A stretch of 64,000 nucleotides of DNA from Metaphire vulgaris. Taxonomy: Eukaryota; Annelida; Clitellata; Crassiclitellata; Megascolecidae. The notes under the pieces are model-generated. The model was not told the origin of the DNA. It worked only from the letters and a program-made list of their open reading frames with translations, and did no database searches. The stretch spans positions 6,783,328 to 6,847,327 of the forward strand of contig CM030851.1 of assembly GCA_018105865.1 (NCBI GenBank), in the 5' to 3' direction. Both the position numbers and the translations under genes were made by a program. This document shows positions 1-11,245 of this stretch, piece by piece; positions within the stretch are counted from its first letter, which is position 1; every line of letters starts with the position of its first letter.

Positions 1-1974
1 GACGTTCCATCGAAGAGTCAGTGAAAATGCAGAAAGGATGTAGAAGGTTTGATGTAGAAGCATTGATGCTGAAAAAAATTCTCCGCGTGGCGAAAATCAG
101 GCGGTGAATCCTTGAGGGCAGTCATCTGCGAGACAGTAATCCATTGCCCAACTTGATGGGAATCGACTGAAAATGAAATTCCGCGCGTGAATTGGAACAG
201 TCTTTGCCCTTTATAGCCTGTAGACTACATCAATAGGCTGGTGGCTTAGATAAAATAGCGGGCCAACCACGCCAACATAAATCCGATCCATTTAGTGCGG
301 AGAAAATGCAAAGATGATCGCTGACCGCTTCAAAAATGACAGCTAGGCGACAATCCACGCGATTTGCGCAAAGAAATAAGCACAAGACATCAGTAAAACC
401 GTAAAGAATGGCAATATTCTGAAGCATGTACAGACACGTGCAAGCAGCCAAACTGGTTTTTTTAATGGTCAAAAGGGTTTTCAGAAATTTCATTTTGGAA
501 TTAAATAAGCAAACTGCCTAAAATGTCCCATTCAAAAGTGAATACTAAGCAAAATGCAACAGAATCAATACCTTGGCGATGAATTCTCATGACATCATCA
601 TCCACAAGACTTGACGATTGATCAGCTGAACCTTAAATGACAAGCAAAAGCAGACATACATAAGAAACATGTATGCTGTGCTGACCTAGTAAGCAACAAT
701 TAGCATTCAACATAAATATAATAAGTACTTTTAAGAAATTAAATAGTTCTTAAATAATCTGAAATCATCTGCAGAGCAAAGCAAATTTTCAGTGCCAGCC
801 ATTCATCATAAAAGTCAACTTCAAAATTACAAATCAGTCCTAAATATCACTCAAATTTAATTTGATATCAGTGCAGGAAAGATAATGTTGTGTAATCGTA
901 ACACTGAATCATCTTTGAAACATGGACACCCAAATCATAAGCCATGTGAGAACTTATAATACACAATTACTCAAGCTGCACAGCTGTTTTATAACGGACA
1001 AGGGATACTTAAAGAATTTTTCTCTTTATTTTGTAATCAATCTTTACTACTCTATTCCACTCTTACAAACTGTTTCAAAACAGCTCAGTAATTGTGATGA
1101 CTGCATCAACTTCCCATCACTATAATTACTGTGTGACCCAATCTAATGCATTGTTTCGTCTGCAATATGAGAAAACGACGCAACTTTGTCTGTTGCCTAA
1201 TTGACAAAATAGTGAATTAACAAATTATTTTTCATGGCTGTCCCTTGCAGCTTTTAGTTTGCTTAAGGCTTCACAACAGTGTGAATTATGTGGAAGGTAG
1301 TGGGTGGCTTTGCTTTTCCCCATGCGCTGCCATTTATAACTTGGGCATATAACATTTCACATCAAACAGCAACACATTATTCAACAGGTCACACATCCAT
1401 ATCTCATTTCTATTCTACGACATATGTGTCTTGTCTGTCTGATGTCAAATTTTGTAGTGACAACTAATTTTTTTTACTCTTTGCACATAATAATACACGC
1501 CTACCAATTTCACTAGTCGTAGGATTTTCTAAATGATGGATAAAATAATAGATCAAAATGCAGATGCCAATTCAATGCCAAATTGTCCAAATGTTTATGC
1601 ATTTAGTGATTGAAGCCCTGTTCCATTCATCCCTGTGATGGATGACCCCAGTTGACTTCTCTGATTTATGCAATTATTGCATGACCCATGAGCAGTCATT
1701 GAGCATATACAACAAGCTCACAAGAATGACATACAAAAATGGTGTAATGGCTCCAAGTAGTCGGATGCCCAGTGTTTAGCGATAAATACGTGACCTAATT
1801 TCTAGTACCAATATAAAATTGTAACCTGACGACAATAGTATCTAATTCAGCCAAGTTTTTATCTTTACCAATAAACCAAACCGCGAAACAATAAGACACA
1901 ATTACTGCAGATTATAAATTGAAGCTCGATAAAGTTTTAAAAATCAAAATATTAGGATAGTTTGAAAATTCTTA
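1..1974. other. Unassigned AT-rich sequence
   Basis: I see no convincing exon, RNA gene or TE end here. Short open frames at 230-493 (minus) and 922-1125 (plus) have AT-driven composition and no recognisable domain. The stretch could be intron or intergenic DNA of a gene lying to the left. Confidence 0.5.
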
Positions 1975-2258
1975 TAGCGCTCGCTCCGAAGTCAGTCGAC
2001 TGTCCGCAACTTCATTAACCCCAAGAGATTCGATTATTCGGACAGCAACCCGGTCGGTGCCGGATGTATCGTGGCCAGATCACCGCCGAACTCAGCGGAA
2101 TAGTCGGGGATTCGAACCATCAACAGCGTTTCAGCGAAACGGGGCACAACACAGCAAGTGTCACGGGGGTCGACGCTATCGTCTCGCTACGGAACGCCTA
2201 TGGCGACGCCCGGCCGCTTTCTTCGCGAACGACGGCACCGACGGATGATCGGGCTTAC

Positions 2259-2358
2259 TGTTGGCGGTGGTCGGGGCATACTTTTCGGCCCAGACGGGCC
2301 ACGTAAGGTCCGGGCGATCTGAGGCCCTGTGCTTCGATCTATTCCGTTTGTCAGCCAT
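2259..2358 (-). other. Candidate first coding exon in a CpG-rich patch
   Basis: About 1975-2360 is much more GC- and CpG-rich than its surroundings. On the minus strand an ATG in a good Kozak context (aaaATGG) at 2358 opens a frame starting MADKRNRSKHR. It reaches a good donor (ACA|gtaagc) at 2259/2258, while the unspliced frame stops at 2176. No downstream exon was identified and I do not recognise the peptide. The foldback element starts only about 20 bp upstream of this ATG, so if the exon is real the element sits in its promoter or 5' UTR. It could equally be a chance frame in a CpG island. Confidence 0.17.
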
Positions 2359-2369
2359 TTTACTCAACT

Positions 2370-2378
2370 ATATTTTAA
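2370..2378. repeat. Left 9-bp TSD of the foldback element
   Basis: atattttaa directly precedes the left terminus and is repeated exactly at 7018-7026. Confidence 0.9.
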
Positions 2379-2385
2379 CGCCCTG

Positions 2386-2590
2386 GTTAGAGATACGTAA
2401 TTCGTATCTTTAGCATAGGGGTTATAGATACGTAATTCGTATCTTTAGCATATGGGTTATAGATACGTAATTCGTATCTTTAGCATAAGGGTTATAGATA
2501 CGTAATTCGTATCTTTAGCATAAGGGTTATAGATCCGTAATTCGGATCTTTAGCATAAGGGTTATAGATACGTCATTCGGAACGTATATT
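2386..2590. repeat. 35-bp terminal tandem repeat, left arm
   Basis: Five full units and one degenerate unit start at 2386, 2421, 2456, 2491, 2526 and 2561, a strict 35-bp period. Each contains a 19-bp palindrome, agatacg-taatt-cgtatct. The fifth unit has changed to agatccg-taatt-cggatct, so both half-sites changed together and symmetry is kept. Confidence 0.9.
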
Positions 2591-3541
2591 TAGACCATAT
2601 GCTTTAATATCAAATTAGTAATAATTTAAATAAAGGGGGCATGACTACCTACGGGTCTGCGGCCCCTTATAATATGCATGTAATGCTGTTTATCTGTCAA
2701 ATATTCATATAGTCATCACGCGACGCCGTCTGTCTCTTTTCGGTCAGGTGGCGCACCAGGACAACAACATTCTAACCCTCCCGCGTCAGCAGGTGGGCGA
2801 TGGAGTGTCCCAATGTTTTATCCAGGCCCGTTAGGGGGGGAGATCCTATATGGCGACAACCTGACGTCAACATTGTAGGTGATGGAATATTTTTAATCTT
2901 ATAAGTAATACATTTATAACTAAGACCCCAAATAATATAACAATATGTTTAAGTATGGGTGAATCATTGTAAAATAAATGCTTAAAAGTGCTTTTTTATT
3001 AATAAATTTCATTATATGCCTATATGATTCACAGACCATTATACTGAAGAGAGAGAAAGAGAGGCCTTTTAAGCGGTCAACTGGCGTCTCTTCCAGTGAT
3101 GGCCCCACTCGTCATCGTCCACCGCTCTCCGGTCAGTCGACCCCAATACTGTTCCTGTTATTAAGACAGACGACGTAGAAAAGCGACAACAATCGAAATT
3201 TTTCAAAGAAATCGACGAAGCGAAGAAGAGGAGAAACCTTCAACGGAAATTCTAATCGATCGTCAGATTCCACTAAACACTCAATCAAACCTAAAACCTT
3301 ATTAGGAGAAGGGCTGGAGTGTCAGATTCTTTACCCCAACCCCACACACACACACAAAAACACACAACGGATTTGCAATCTGGAAGGTTGTCTGAGGGCA
3401 GGTTGGGTGGGGGGGGGGCATTTGCCGCCATTTACTCCCCCCGCGGCGACGCTATTTTTTTAAAACTTGCCCCCTACAAGAAATAGAAAATCCCACATTA
3501 TTATCCAACACTGCTCACGCAACTGTAATTATTATTGTACG

Positions 3542-3748
3542 TCATAACTGTCTATTCTGCGCACATTGGAAGGCTTCGAACACCGGTAATCCACAGTCCT
3601 CATGGATTTGGTGAAGCCAAGTGATTGGTGGTCTGCCTCGTGGACGAATCCATCCTGACATCTTAATGTCTCTGTCTCGAAGTGGCGCTGCTAGTTGAAG
3701 TGCAGCTGAGGCAGGTACTGCTGGTGGGAGTCTTGTGACGTGCCCCAA
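3542..3748 (-). pseudogene. LINE reverse-transcriptase tail captured in the foldback left arm
   Basis: The frame reads GHVTRLPP, then RGRPPITWLHQI and a Cys/Gln-rich end. This is the C-terminal tail seen after the RT domain in RTE-like and related non-LTR elements (GHV-R-P, then GRP-TW). It is a fragment with no RT core. An almost identical copy lies in the opposite arm at 5605-5811 on the plus strand, so it was inside the sequence when the palindrome formed or has been homogenised since. Confidence 0.6.
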
Positions 3749-4267
3749 AAAGGAGTCGAATTGTACAATTAGTAGGAAAAACTTTCTTTTTGCTCGTCAG
3801 CCTTTTTACGGTTAAGGGCCCCAATCATGGACACACACACCCCCAAATAACGCTAAGCCAAACTAATTTTGAGTTTATAATTGTATTATTGTATTTTAGA
3901 GGCCTAATGAACTATTTTTATATAGCCGTAAGCATTGGGGCGTTACCAGCCGAACATTCCGAAAATCCTGACAAACAAATATAGGTCGTCCGCAGAAATT
4001 TATGAATGGGGTGCAAAACAAGGTCTTGTGACGAAAAAAAACAAGTAATTTTACTTTTTCATAACGCCTCAATTTTTGCATGGGGTGCAATTTCACCCTT
4101 GCATTCCCTTCCGACGCCCATGGCGCCCCATCTATCCATCCGCAGATACGGTATAAAAATTTTGGTCGGCCGAGCATGTGACTCCTAAGCCAGCCCCCGC
4201 CCTGGCTACTCCACTGGCCTTAAGCGTAGCACCAAAGACACGGCATTTATTAAAGGGTTATGATGAG

Positions 4268-4995
4268 TGTGATCACCCGTGCTGGGTGGCACCCGTGCTG
4301 GGTGGCACCCGTGCTGGGTGGCACCCGTGCTGACCGGCTGGCTGGCACCCGTGCTGGCTGGCACTCGTGCTGGCTGGCACTCGTGCTGGCTGGCACCCGT
4401 GCCGGCTGGCACCCGTGCTGGCTGGCACCCGTGCTGGCTGGCACCCGTGCCGGGCTGGCACCCGTGCTGGCTGGCACCCGTGTTGGCTCACCCGTGCCTG
4501 GCAACCTTACACCCGTGCCAGCCAGCACGGGTGCCAGCCAGCACCTGTGCCATGGGTGCCAGCCAGCACGGGTGCCATGGGTGCCAGCCAGCACGAGTGC
4601 CAGCCAGCACGGGTGCCAGCCAGCACCGGTGCCAGCCAGCACGGGTGCCATGGTTGCCAGCCAGCACGGGGGCCACCCAGCACGGGTGCCAGCCAGCACG
4701 GGTGCCAGCCAGCACGGGTGCCAACAGCACGGGTGCCAGCCAGCACGGGTGCCAGCCAGCACCGGTGCCAGCCAGCACGGGTGCCAGCCAGCACGGGTGC
4801 CAGCCAGCACGGGTGCCATGGTTGCCAAGCACGGGGCCACCAGCACGGGTGCCAGCCAGCACGGGTGCCAGCCAGCACGGGTGCTAAGATAGCACGGGGC
4901 CACCCAGCTCGGGTGCCAGCCAGCACTGTGCCACCCAGCACGGGTGCCACCCAGCACGGGTGCCACCCAGCACGGGTGCCACCCAGCACGGGTGA
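4268..4995. repeat. Strand-switching 16-bp minisatellite at the foldback centre
   Basis: Tandem units of about 16 bp read gctggctggcacccgt from about 4268 to 4500. From about 4510 to 4995 the reverse complement (gccagccagcacgggt) is repeated with length variants. The switch lies near 4500-4512. Long proline/alanine/tryptophan-like open frames in all registers are a by-product of the repeat. Confidence 0.9.
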
Positions 4996-5282
4996 TCACA
5001 CTTCATAACCCTTTAATAAATGCCGTGTCTTTGGTTATGCTCGGCCAGTGGAGTAGCCAGGGCGGGGGCTGGCTTAGGAGTCACATGCTCGGCCGACCAA
5101 AAATTTTTATACCGTATTATTATTCTGCGGATGCATGGATGGGCGCCATGGGCGTCCGGAAGGGGATGCAAGGGGTGAAATTGCACCCTATGGAAAAATT
5201 GAGGCGTTATGAAAAAGTTTACTTGTTTCTTTCGTCACAAGACCTTGTTTTGCACCCCATTCATAAATTTCTGCGGACGCCC

Positions 5283-5415
5283 ATGATGGACGCCGAAATC
5301 GGATCTAAGGTAGGAAAAGAAAGAATTAGGCCTAAGGAGCAACTGAAAACTGCCCTCATATACTGACTATGAGGTCTAACTAATTTAAGTAAGGAAAAAT
5401 AAGCGACGACCTATA
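5283..5415. other. Right-arm-only segment of the foldback element
   Basis: About 130 bp between the shared blocks ending near 5280 and starting near 5416 have no counterpart in the left arm. There the same flanks meet directly near 3985. Short gtccgc-like sequence at the joint fits a deletion in the left arm or an insertion in the right one. Confidence 0.7.
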
Positions 5416-5604
5416 TTTGTTTGTCAGGATTTTCAGAAATGTTCGGCTGGTAACGCCCCAATGATGGCTATATAAAAATAGTTCATTAGGCCTCTAAAAT
5501 GCAAATTATAAACTCAAAATTAGTTTGGCTTAGCGTTATTTTGGGGGCCCGTGTGTGTCCATGATTGGGGCCCCTTAACCGTAAAAAAAACGTACAATTT
5601 CTCT

Positions 5605-5811
5605 TTGGGGCACGTCACAAGACTCCCACCAGCAGTACCTGCCTCAGCTGCACTTCAACTAGCAGCGCCACTTCGAGACAGAGACATTAAGATGTCAGGA
5701 TGGATTCGTCCACGAGGCAGACCACCAATCACTTGGCTTCACCAAATCCATGAGGACTGTGGATTACCGGTGTTCGAAGCCTTCCAATGTGCGCAGAATA
5801 GACAGTTATGA
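5605..5811 (+). pseudogene. LINE reverse-transcriptase tail captured in the foldback right arm
   Basis: This is the inverted counterpart of the fragment at 3542-3748, with the same 68-residue open stretch ending in FQCAQNRQL. It shows no RT catalytic motifs and no start of its own, so it is TE debris. Confidence 0.6.
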
Positions 5812-6841
5812 CGTACAATAATAATTACAGTTGCGTGAGCAGTGTTGGATAATAATGTACTGCACATGACTGTAGACCACTCTTGAGAACTAATCCACCC
5901 CCAAATTGTGGGATTTTCTATTTTTGTGGGGGGCAAGTTTTAAAAAAATTGCGTCGCCACGGGGGGAGTAAATGGCGGCAAATGCCCCCCACCCACCCAA
6001 CCTGCCCTCAGACAACCTTCCAGATTCGCGCAAATCCTTTGTGCGTGTGTGTGTGTGTGGGGTTGGGGTAAAGAATCTGACACTCCAGCCCCTTCTCCTA
6101 ACACAAAATTCCTGGCGACGCCACTGCGTAGGTTTTAGGTTTGATTGAGTGTTTAGTGGAAACTGACGATCGATTAGAATTTACGTTGACAGGTTTCTCC
6201 TCTTCTTCGCTTCGTCGATTTCTTTGAAAAATTTCGATTGTTGTCGCTTTTCTACGTCGTCTGTCTTAATAACAGGAACAGTATTGGGGTCGACTGACCG
6301 GAGAGCGGTGGACGATGACGAGTGGGGCCATCACTGGAAGAGACGCCAGTTGACCGCTTAAAAGGCCTCTCTTTCTCTCTCTTCAGTATAATGGTCTGTT
6401 CGAATCATATAGGCATATAATGAAATTTATTAATAAAAAAACACTTTTAAGCATTTATTTTACAATGATTCACCCATACCTAACATATTGTTATATTATT
6501 TGGGGTCTTAGTTATAAATGTATTACTTATAAGATTAAAAATATTCCATCACCTACAATGTTGACGTCAGGTTGTCGCCATATAGGATCTCCCCCCCTAA
6601 CGGGCCTGGATAAAACATTGGGACACTCCATCGCCCACCTGCTGACGCGGGAGGGTTAGAATGTTGTTGTCCTGGTGCGCCACCTGACCGAAAAGAGACA
6701 GACGGCGTCGCGTGATGACTATATGAATATTTGACAGATAAACAGCATTACATGCATATTATAAGGGGGCGCAGACCCGTAGGTAGTCATGCCCCCTTTA
6801 TTTAAATTATTACTAATTTGATATTAAAGCATATGGTCTAA

Positions 6842-7013
6842 ATATACGTTCCGAATGACGTATCTATAACCCTTATGCTAAAGATCCGAATTACGGATCT
6901 ATAACCCTTATGCTAAAGATACGAATTACGTATCTATAACCCTTATGCTAAAGATACGAATTACGTATCTATAACCCCTATGCTAAAGATACGAATTACG
7001 TATCTCTAACCAG
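6842..7013. repeat. 35-bp terminal tandem repeat, right arm
   Basis: This is the inverted counterpart of the left-arm array with four full units and one degenerate unit, one fewer than the left. It also contains the symmetric agatccg/cggatct variant, in the mirrored position. Confidence 0.9.
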
Positions 7014-7017
7014 GGCG

Positions 7018-7026
7018 ATATTTTAA
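7018..7026. repeat. Right 9-bp TSD of the foldback element
   Basis: Exact copy of 2370-2378 (atattttaa), directly after the right terminus. Confidence 0.9.
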
Positions 7027-8813
7027 AGCTCAGGCATACAAACACCGTGCGCAGGCGCATTGGGTCACTTCCGAAATAACAGCAGTAAATAAGATACATC
7101 CATTGATACATGAAATATTATTGCTGATAAAATTTGCAGCTTAATATGGTAAGTGGATGGACATCTATAAACAAGAAAGGAATTTTGGCTGTAGAAGGAA
7201 AAACGATTAACGGAAGGTAGAACTTCTTGGAAACGGAGTTGGCAGAGAGCATGATGATGACTATCAAATCTAGAGTTAAGTCACGTCTCTTTCTGTTTCT
7301 TTTTTCATACTAAGTCTGCCTTGCTGCTCCTGCACTCCAACTCTGACTGATCTCTAGAAATGAACTTGCCCGGATTACCAATGAACTTCGGCTATAGCTA
7401 TATCAACAGTAGATTAAGCGCTCGGGCAGCTTCTACGGCACCCACAAAAGCGCAATAGAATTCAAGATATTTTACCTACTTTCTTACATACTTAGATACA
7501 ACGTTCTCGCGTGCCCTCGTGGCATCTCTTAGTGCTCTATGCAGCGCTAATGATAACAATCAGATAACAATAATAATTGATGTATACAAGGTACCAGAAA
7601 AGGGACAAACATCAACGCAACCCCTCGTAACTTATTCAGCCCGACTAGGGGTTCTCGGGTTCTTGCAGAAACACAGAGGTATAGTGACCACGCCCAGCGG
7701 GATCTGGAGCTCTGCCCCAGACGCTTTTCAATAGGCCTAATATTAGAGTTAAACCGCGTGATTTTGGTGTATACTTTCAAGATTTTAATTGTATATCATA
7801 CACTGTAGATACAACTCTCACATCGGTTTTTACACAAAACCCATGACTGATCCCAGTGCAAATAGGGAGCCCCCACAAGACGCTCAACGCTACTTTTACC
7901 TTACTTAGTACTTACAATGTTACACGTTTCATCATTCATTTTTAAACAAAATTTCTAATATGTGCCAGAATTAACTAATACGATACACCTTTTAAATCAG
8001 TTATTAACAATGCATGATGAATTCTTTGTCTCCATATGAAAGTACACTGTGGCGTGCGGACCACAAGACCTATAGCAATAACTCCCTATAGCTCTGTATG
8101 CATGATTGCATCAAACGTTAGGCTATATGTTGAAGTTGAACATATAGACATAGTTAACTTTAAGACTTGTCAAGTTTGTCAACATATGACTTGAAACCAA
8201 GAAAATTCAACCCAACACTCTTGTCCATAGGCCTAGGCCTAATCTGCCAATTCATTTAATCAAAAATATGGCATAGGCCTACCTAAAAAACAATACTGAA
8301 ATTGACAGGTTTTTCTGCTATTCATCCAAAAATCTAAACTCCCTTTCTCCATGAGACACCAAAATTTATATGTGCTGATTTTGAGGGCTACAGTTACAGT
8401 TAGTGAGTGTGAAATTTGAAGTACAGTCTAAACCATTTTAAGCAGTGCCTGATATGTATAAAAAAACAGAGCTCTGGGCTATAGATTAGTGAAGAACTGT
8501 ATGTTCTGTTGTATCAAATGCAGCAGACAAATCTAATAAAACAAGAGCTGTGACTTTGCAATTTAACAGCCAAAATGTTAAATTTAACAGGCAAAAGCAC
8601 AGTGTTAATAGAATGATTGATTCTTTAATATAAGATTGCCCAGTCAGATGTGAATTAGTGTGATTTATGACTAACCTGGTCTAAAACAACCTAAACTAAT
8701 CTAAACTTAATTCATTTGAAAAAATATTGGCATGAATTGGGATGGGATAGGACAGAAAAATATGTCCAATGGACAAGGCTGCATATTAATAATAACATTA
8801 CAGAATTGTCATG
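7027..8813. other. Unassigned intergenic sequence
   Basis: AT-rich DNA with no coding signal I can support. Short frames near 7519-7780 overlap on both strands and look random. The motif taggcct recurs several times around 8230-8290. Confidence 0.5.
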
Positions 8814-8821
8814 CACCAAAG

Positions 8822-8997
8822 CAGGGATATTTCTAGGATTGTGAATTTGGGGGGGCGACCTCAAATGGGGGGGGGGTGTCCGGAGCTAATTAGTATGCAT
8901 TTTGTATGCATACCATTGTCACATTATCAAATTTTGGGGAGTGTCGACCTCAAATTGGGGGTGTTGGAAGGCGTTAGGGGGTGTAAAAATATCCCTG
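8822..8997. mobile_element. hAT-like MITE (176 bp)
   Basis: The ends are cagggatatttctagg and, inverted, cagggatatttttacac. They are flanked by a perfect 8-bp TSD, caccaaag (8814-8821 and 8998-9005). The interior has G-runs. An 8-bp TSD with CA-starting ends fits the hAT superfamily. The element resembles the 176-bp MITE at 25241-25416. Confidence 0.8.
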
Positions 8998-9005
8998 CAC
9001 CAAAG

Positions 9006-9419
9006 CTCAAACTGTTATCAAAATTATATAATAACAATTTAAAGCTGAAGTCTGCAACTTTGAAATGCATTTGTAGACCTTTTTCAAAGAACACATACCG
9101 GCAACTGTTGTGGATTTAAGTTAAAAATATAAAAACAGAAGACAACAGCAAATGCAGATGTCTTATAATTCTTGATATACCTTTTAATTTATCATTACAG
9201 CATTGACTACACCTATCAATGTTATCCCCTCAGCTGTCAACTTTGCACAACTGTCACAACTTTGTTACCATTGTAAAAGTTATCATTGCATTCACACTCC
9301 ATTCTGTTTTTAAAGTTGAAATTATCTGTATGAATGCTTCTTAAACTTAAGCACTGGTTAACTTACACAGCAGGATAGAGCATTTCAAAGAAAAAAGAAG
9401 TTCAGACCAAAATAATCTC
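9006..9419 (-). other. Probable UBXN6 3' UTR and flank
   Basis: This AT-rich stretch follows the UBXN6 stop codon at 9420 on the minus strand. An ATTAAA-type signal (tttaat on the plus strand near 9184) is a possible polyadenylation site, but I cannot confirm it. Confidence 0.35.
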
Positions 9420-10534
9420 TTAAAGAGAAGAAATTTGATTCAAGACCTCCTTTTTAAGATAAGCAGTAACTGCAAAACTTTCGTTCTGGGCAGACACTTC
9501 TGCAAGAACTCCAGGATCATAGGCAAACTGAAGAAGTGAAGCAGGAGCTAGACCCAGTTCAGCCACAGTTGAATTCTCTTCATCAAGTTTTGAGCCAAGC
9601 TGATCCGAAAGAGAGAACGGAATCCAGTCATGCTCCAAGCATTCAGCTACAAATGCCCGAACTGTGGAAAATTTCTCATTCGCACGAAAAGTGCCCTGAA
9701 GCAGTACTTCATTGGGAAAGCGAATTCGAATCAGACAATATCGGTATCTTCGCAATTCGCGTAATCTGTCCTTCTCCCTCATCTCTTTTGTACGCAACAT
9801 TCCAAACTTCTCAACTGCTTCCTGTCTTATCTGCATCTCCTTCTTGATCTCGTCTGCAGAAATAGCGTAGAACTCTTCTGGAACTTCAATTCTCGAGGCT
9901 TTCGAAGATGGATGGAAGACCTTAATGTTCCGATCAAGCTCAGGTCTGATTGGTTCAGCAATAGCTAGAATTTCCTTCATGGATTTTAGTCTTTCCATGT
10001 CATTGGCTTTATCACCAGACAACACTAAAAATTCGTCACTTGTGCCATCTGGTCCTTCAATTTTGTTCTTTTCAAAGCCAATGGCCTGCAGAAACTCGTT
10101 TGCTCCACGAAGTCCTAGAACTTTTTCCGAAAGAACCTTATTGCCCAAACGTATGCGCTGGTATTTTTCTTCACCTGGATGATCAACAACGTTATCAATG
10201 TATCTGCCAAGCATTTCAATACACTGCTTCACTTGTTCAGAGTTTTTATTCAGTGTTTGGATCATCAGCGCCGACGTCATCTCTGGTTCTTCTGCCAACT
10301 GTGACAACAGAAACTCTTCAATGCGTGCCTCCATTTTGTCCCTTGGCAGAAGATCGGGACCAATCAGTGAACAACGGAACAGAACAGCGGCAACGGCTGG
10401 GTGAGCTTCTATCTCTACCTCAGTCAAAGGTGCATACCTTGCTGCCTCAGCTGATGCTTTTTCCAGGGCTTTCTGTTCAGCTAATGCTTCCTGTCTTGCC
10501 TTTGAATGAAGTGATGAACTATTTTTAGATGGCG
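9420..10534 (-). CDS. UBXN6: UBX domain-containing protein 6 (UBXN6), coding exon 2
   Basis: This exon encodes residues 70-440 of a p97/VCP cofactor. Family knowledge: UBXN6 (UBXD1) binds p97 through an N-terminal VIM, a central PUB domain and a UBX domain, and acts in endolysosomal and ER/mitochondrial quality control. Visible here are a C2-like entry segment (FRCSLIGPDLLP), a PUB domain at about 155-245 containing GANEFLQAIGFEK and DEFLVLS, a basic linker with AVEKFGMLRTKEMREK, and a C-terminal UBX fold at about 333-410 (RIRFPNEVLLQGTF to LLQFAYD). The acceptor ttatag|CGCC lies at 10535/10534. The frame continues upstream of any internal start, and joining to exon 1 restores a codon (G+CG). 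The full product is 440 aa, close to the human length of about 441. It looks intact. Confidence 0.95.
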
Positions 10535-10835
10535 CTATAACAGATAAAAATTAAACGAATTTTGACCATAACATAGATATGCAAACCATAAACTAGCCAG
10601 AAAGAATTCATTTTGAAAATAAGCATGATAATAACACTGCTATAAGCTATATAAAATGCAAACAAGTCAAATGATTTGGGTTTTTTATCTTGGTTCAGGC
10701 CCATGCATTTTGATCTGACACTTTTTGAAAACTTACAAACAAAATCAGGCCATGAAATAGGAAAATTCAAAAGTAAATGAAGAAAATGACAAGTCTTAAA
10801 ATGCTAATTAGCTTTAAAGATCTGAGAAACTACAC
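10535..10835 (-). other. UBXN6: UBXN6 intron
   Basis: A 301-bp AT-rich intron with donor CCAAG|gtgtag at 10836/10835 and acceptor ttatctgttatag at 10535. It is phase 1 and follows directly after the VIM helix. Confidence 0.85.
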
Positions 10836-11043
10836 CTTGGGCTTTGTTCAGTCTGGCCAATGCAGCACCTGCTGCCATCTGTTTCTCCTCTGACACTTGG
10901 TGCTTTGCAGCTGGCAGCGCAGGTGTTGGTCCTGGAATGGAAACTTTAGTCCGAGTATCATCGGTCAGCTTGTGCCCTTCGCCTGCCAACTTAAACTTAG
11001 CATCAAGCTTCCTCTGCTGAAAAAATTTCTTAATGGCTGCCAT
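10836..11043 (-). CDS. UBXN6: UBXN6 coding exon 1 (start codon and p97-binding VIM)
   Basis: The start ATG is at 11043 (MAAIKKFFQQRK). It matches the conserved KKFFQ-K--FK-AG-G-KL beginning of UBXN6 proteins, so the start is well supported. Residues about 51-69 (EEKQMAAGAALARLNKAQ) form the VCP-interacting motif helix with its AA--R core. The open frame runs past the splice site to a stop near 10804, but the donor at 10836/10835 joins in phase to exon 2 (LNKAQ|APSKN). Together the exons give 208 + 1115 nt. The 5' UTR and promoter lie to the right and show no obvious TATA box. Confidence 0.93.
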
Positions 11044-11245
11044 CTTCAGTCACCACACCTGCACTCAGGTAGTCTGATATAAAATGTCAAGAACAGCATA
11101 GTCATAATTTCAAACTAATAAGAGAAAAATTTAAGAATGTAGCTGAAATACAGGAAAATTTATCACCTATCATAGTCTGATCAAATAAAATACATGCTAC
11201 TGTATATTGTGTGGAAAAAGTATGGTTAACGTTTGGGACCGGCGT

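Larger units (their letters stand above)
2379..7017. mobile_element. Giant foldback (long-inverted-repeat) transposon
   Basis: Two arms of about 1.9-2.0 kb (2379 to about 4270 and about 4990 to 7017) are near-perfect reverse complements, so nearly the whole element can fold into one hairpin. Both outer ends begin CGCCCTGGTTAGAGATACG. The element is bounded by a perfect 9-bp TSD, atattttaa (2370-2378 and 7018-7026), which places both termini to the base. The arms start with 35-bp tandem repeats and enclose a strand-switching minisatellite. No transposase frame is present, so it is non-autonomous. A 9-bp TSD with very long inverted repeats and subterminal tandem repeats is typical of Foldback and Mutator-like elements. 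The superfamily assignment is inference. Confidence 0.88.

Noticed and set aside
2100..2160. tRNA gene suggested by ggttcgaatcccc on the minus strand
   Set aside because: B-box-like only; no A box or acceptor-stem pairing in the surrounding sequence.
2386..2590. CRISPR-like array of 35-bp units
   Set aside because: Units are contiguous with no variable spacers, lie at a transposon terminus and the genome is eukaryotic.
4206..5008. Long overlapping open frames on both strands
   Set aside because: All are by-products of the 16-bp minisatellite, whose length lacks stops in every frame.
10804..10835. UBXN6 exon 1 continuing to the stop at 10804
   Set aside because: A good donor at 10836/10835 joins in phase to exon 2 and restores the family sequence; reading through gives an unrelated tail.
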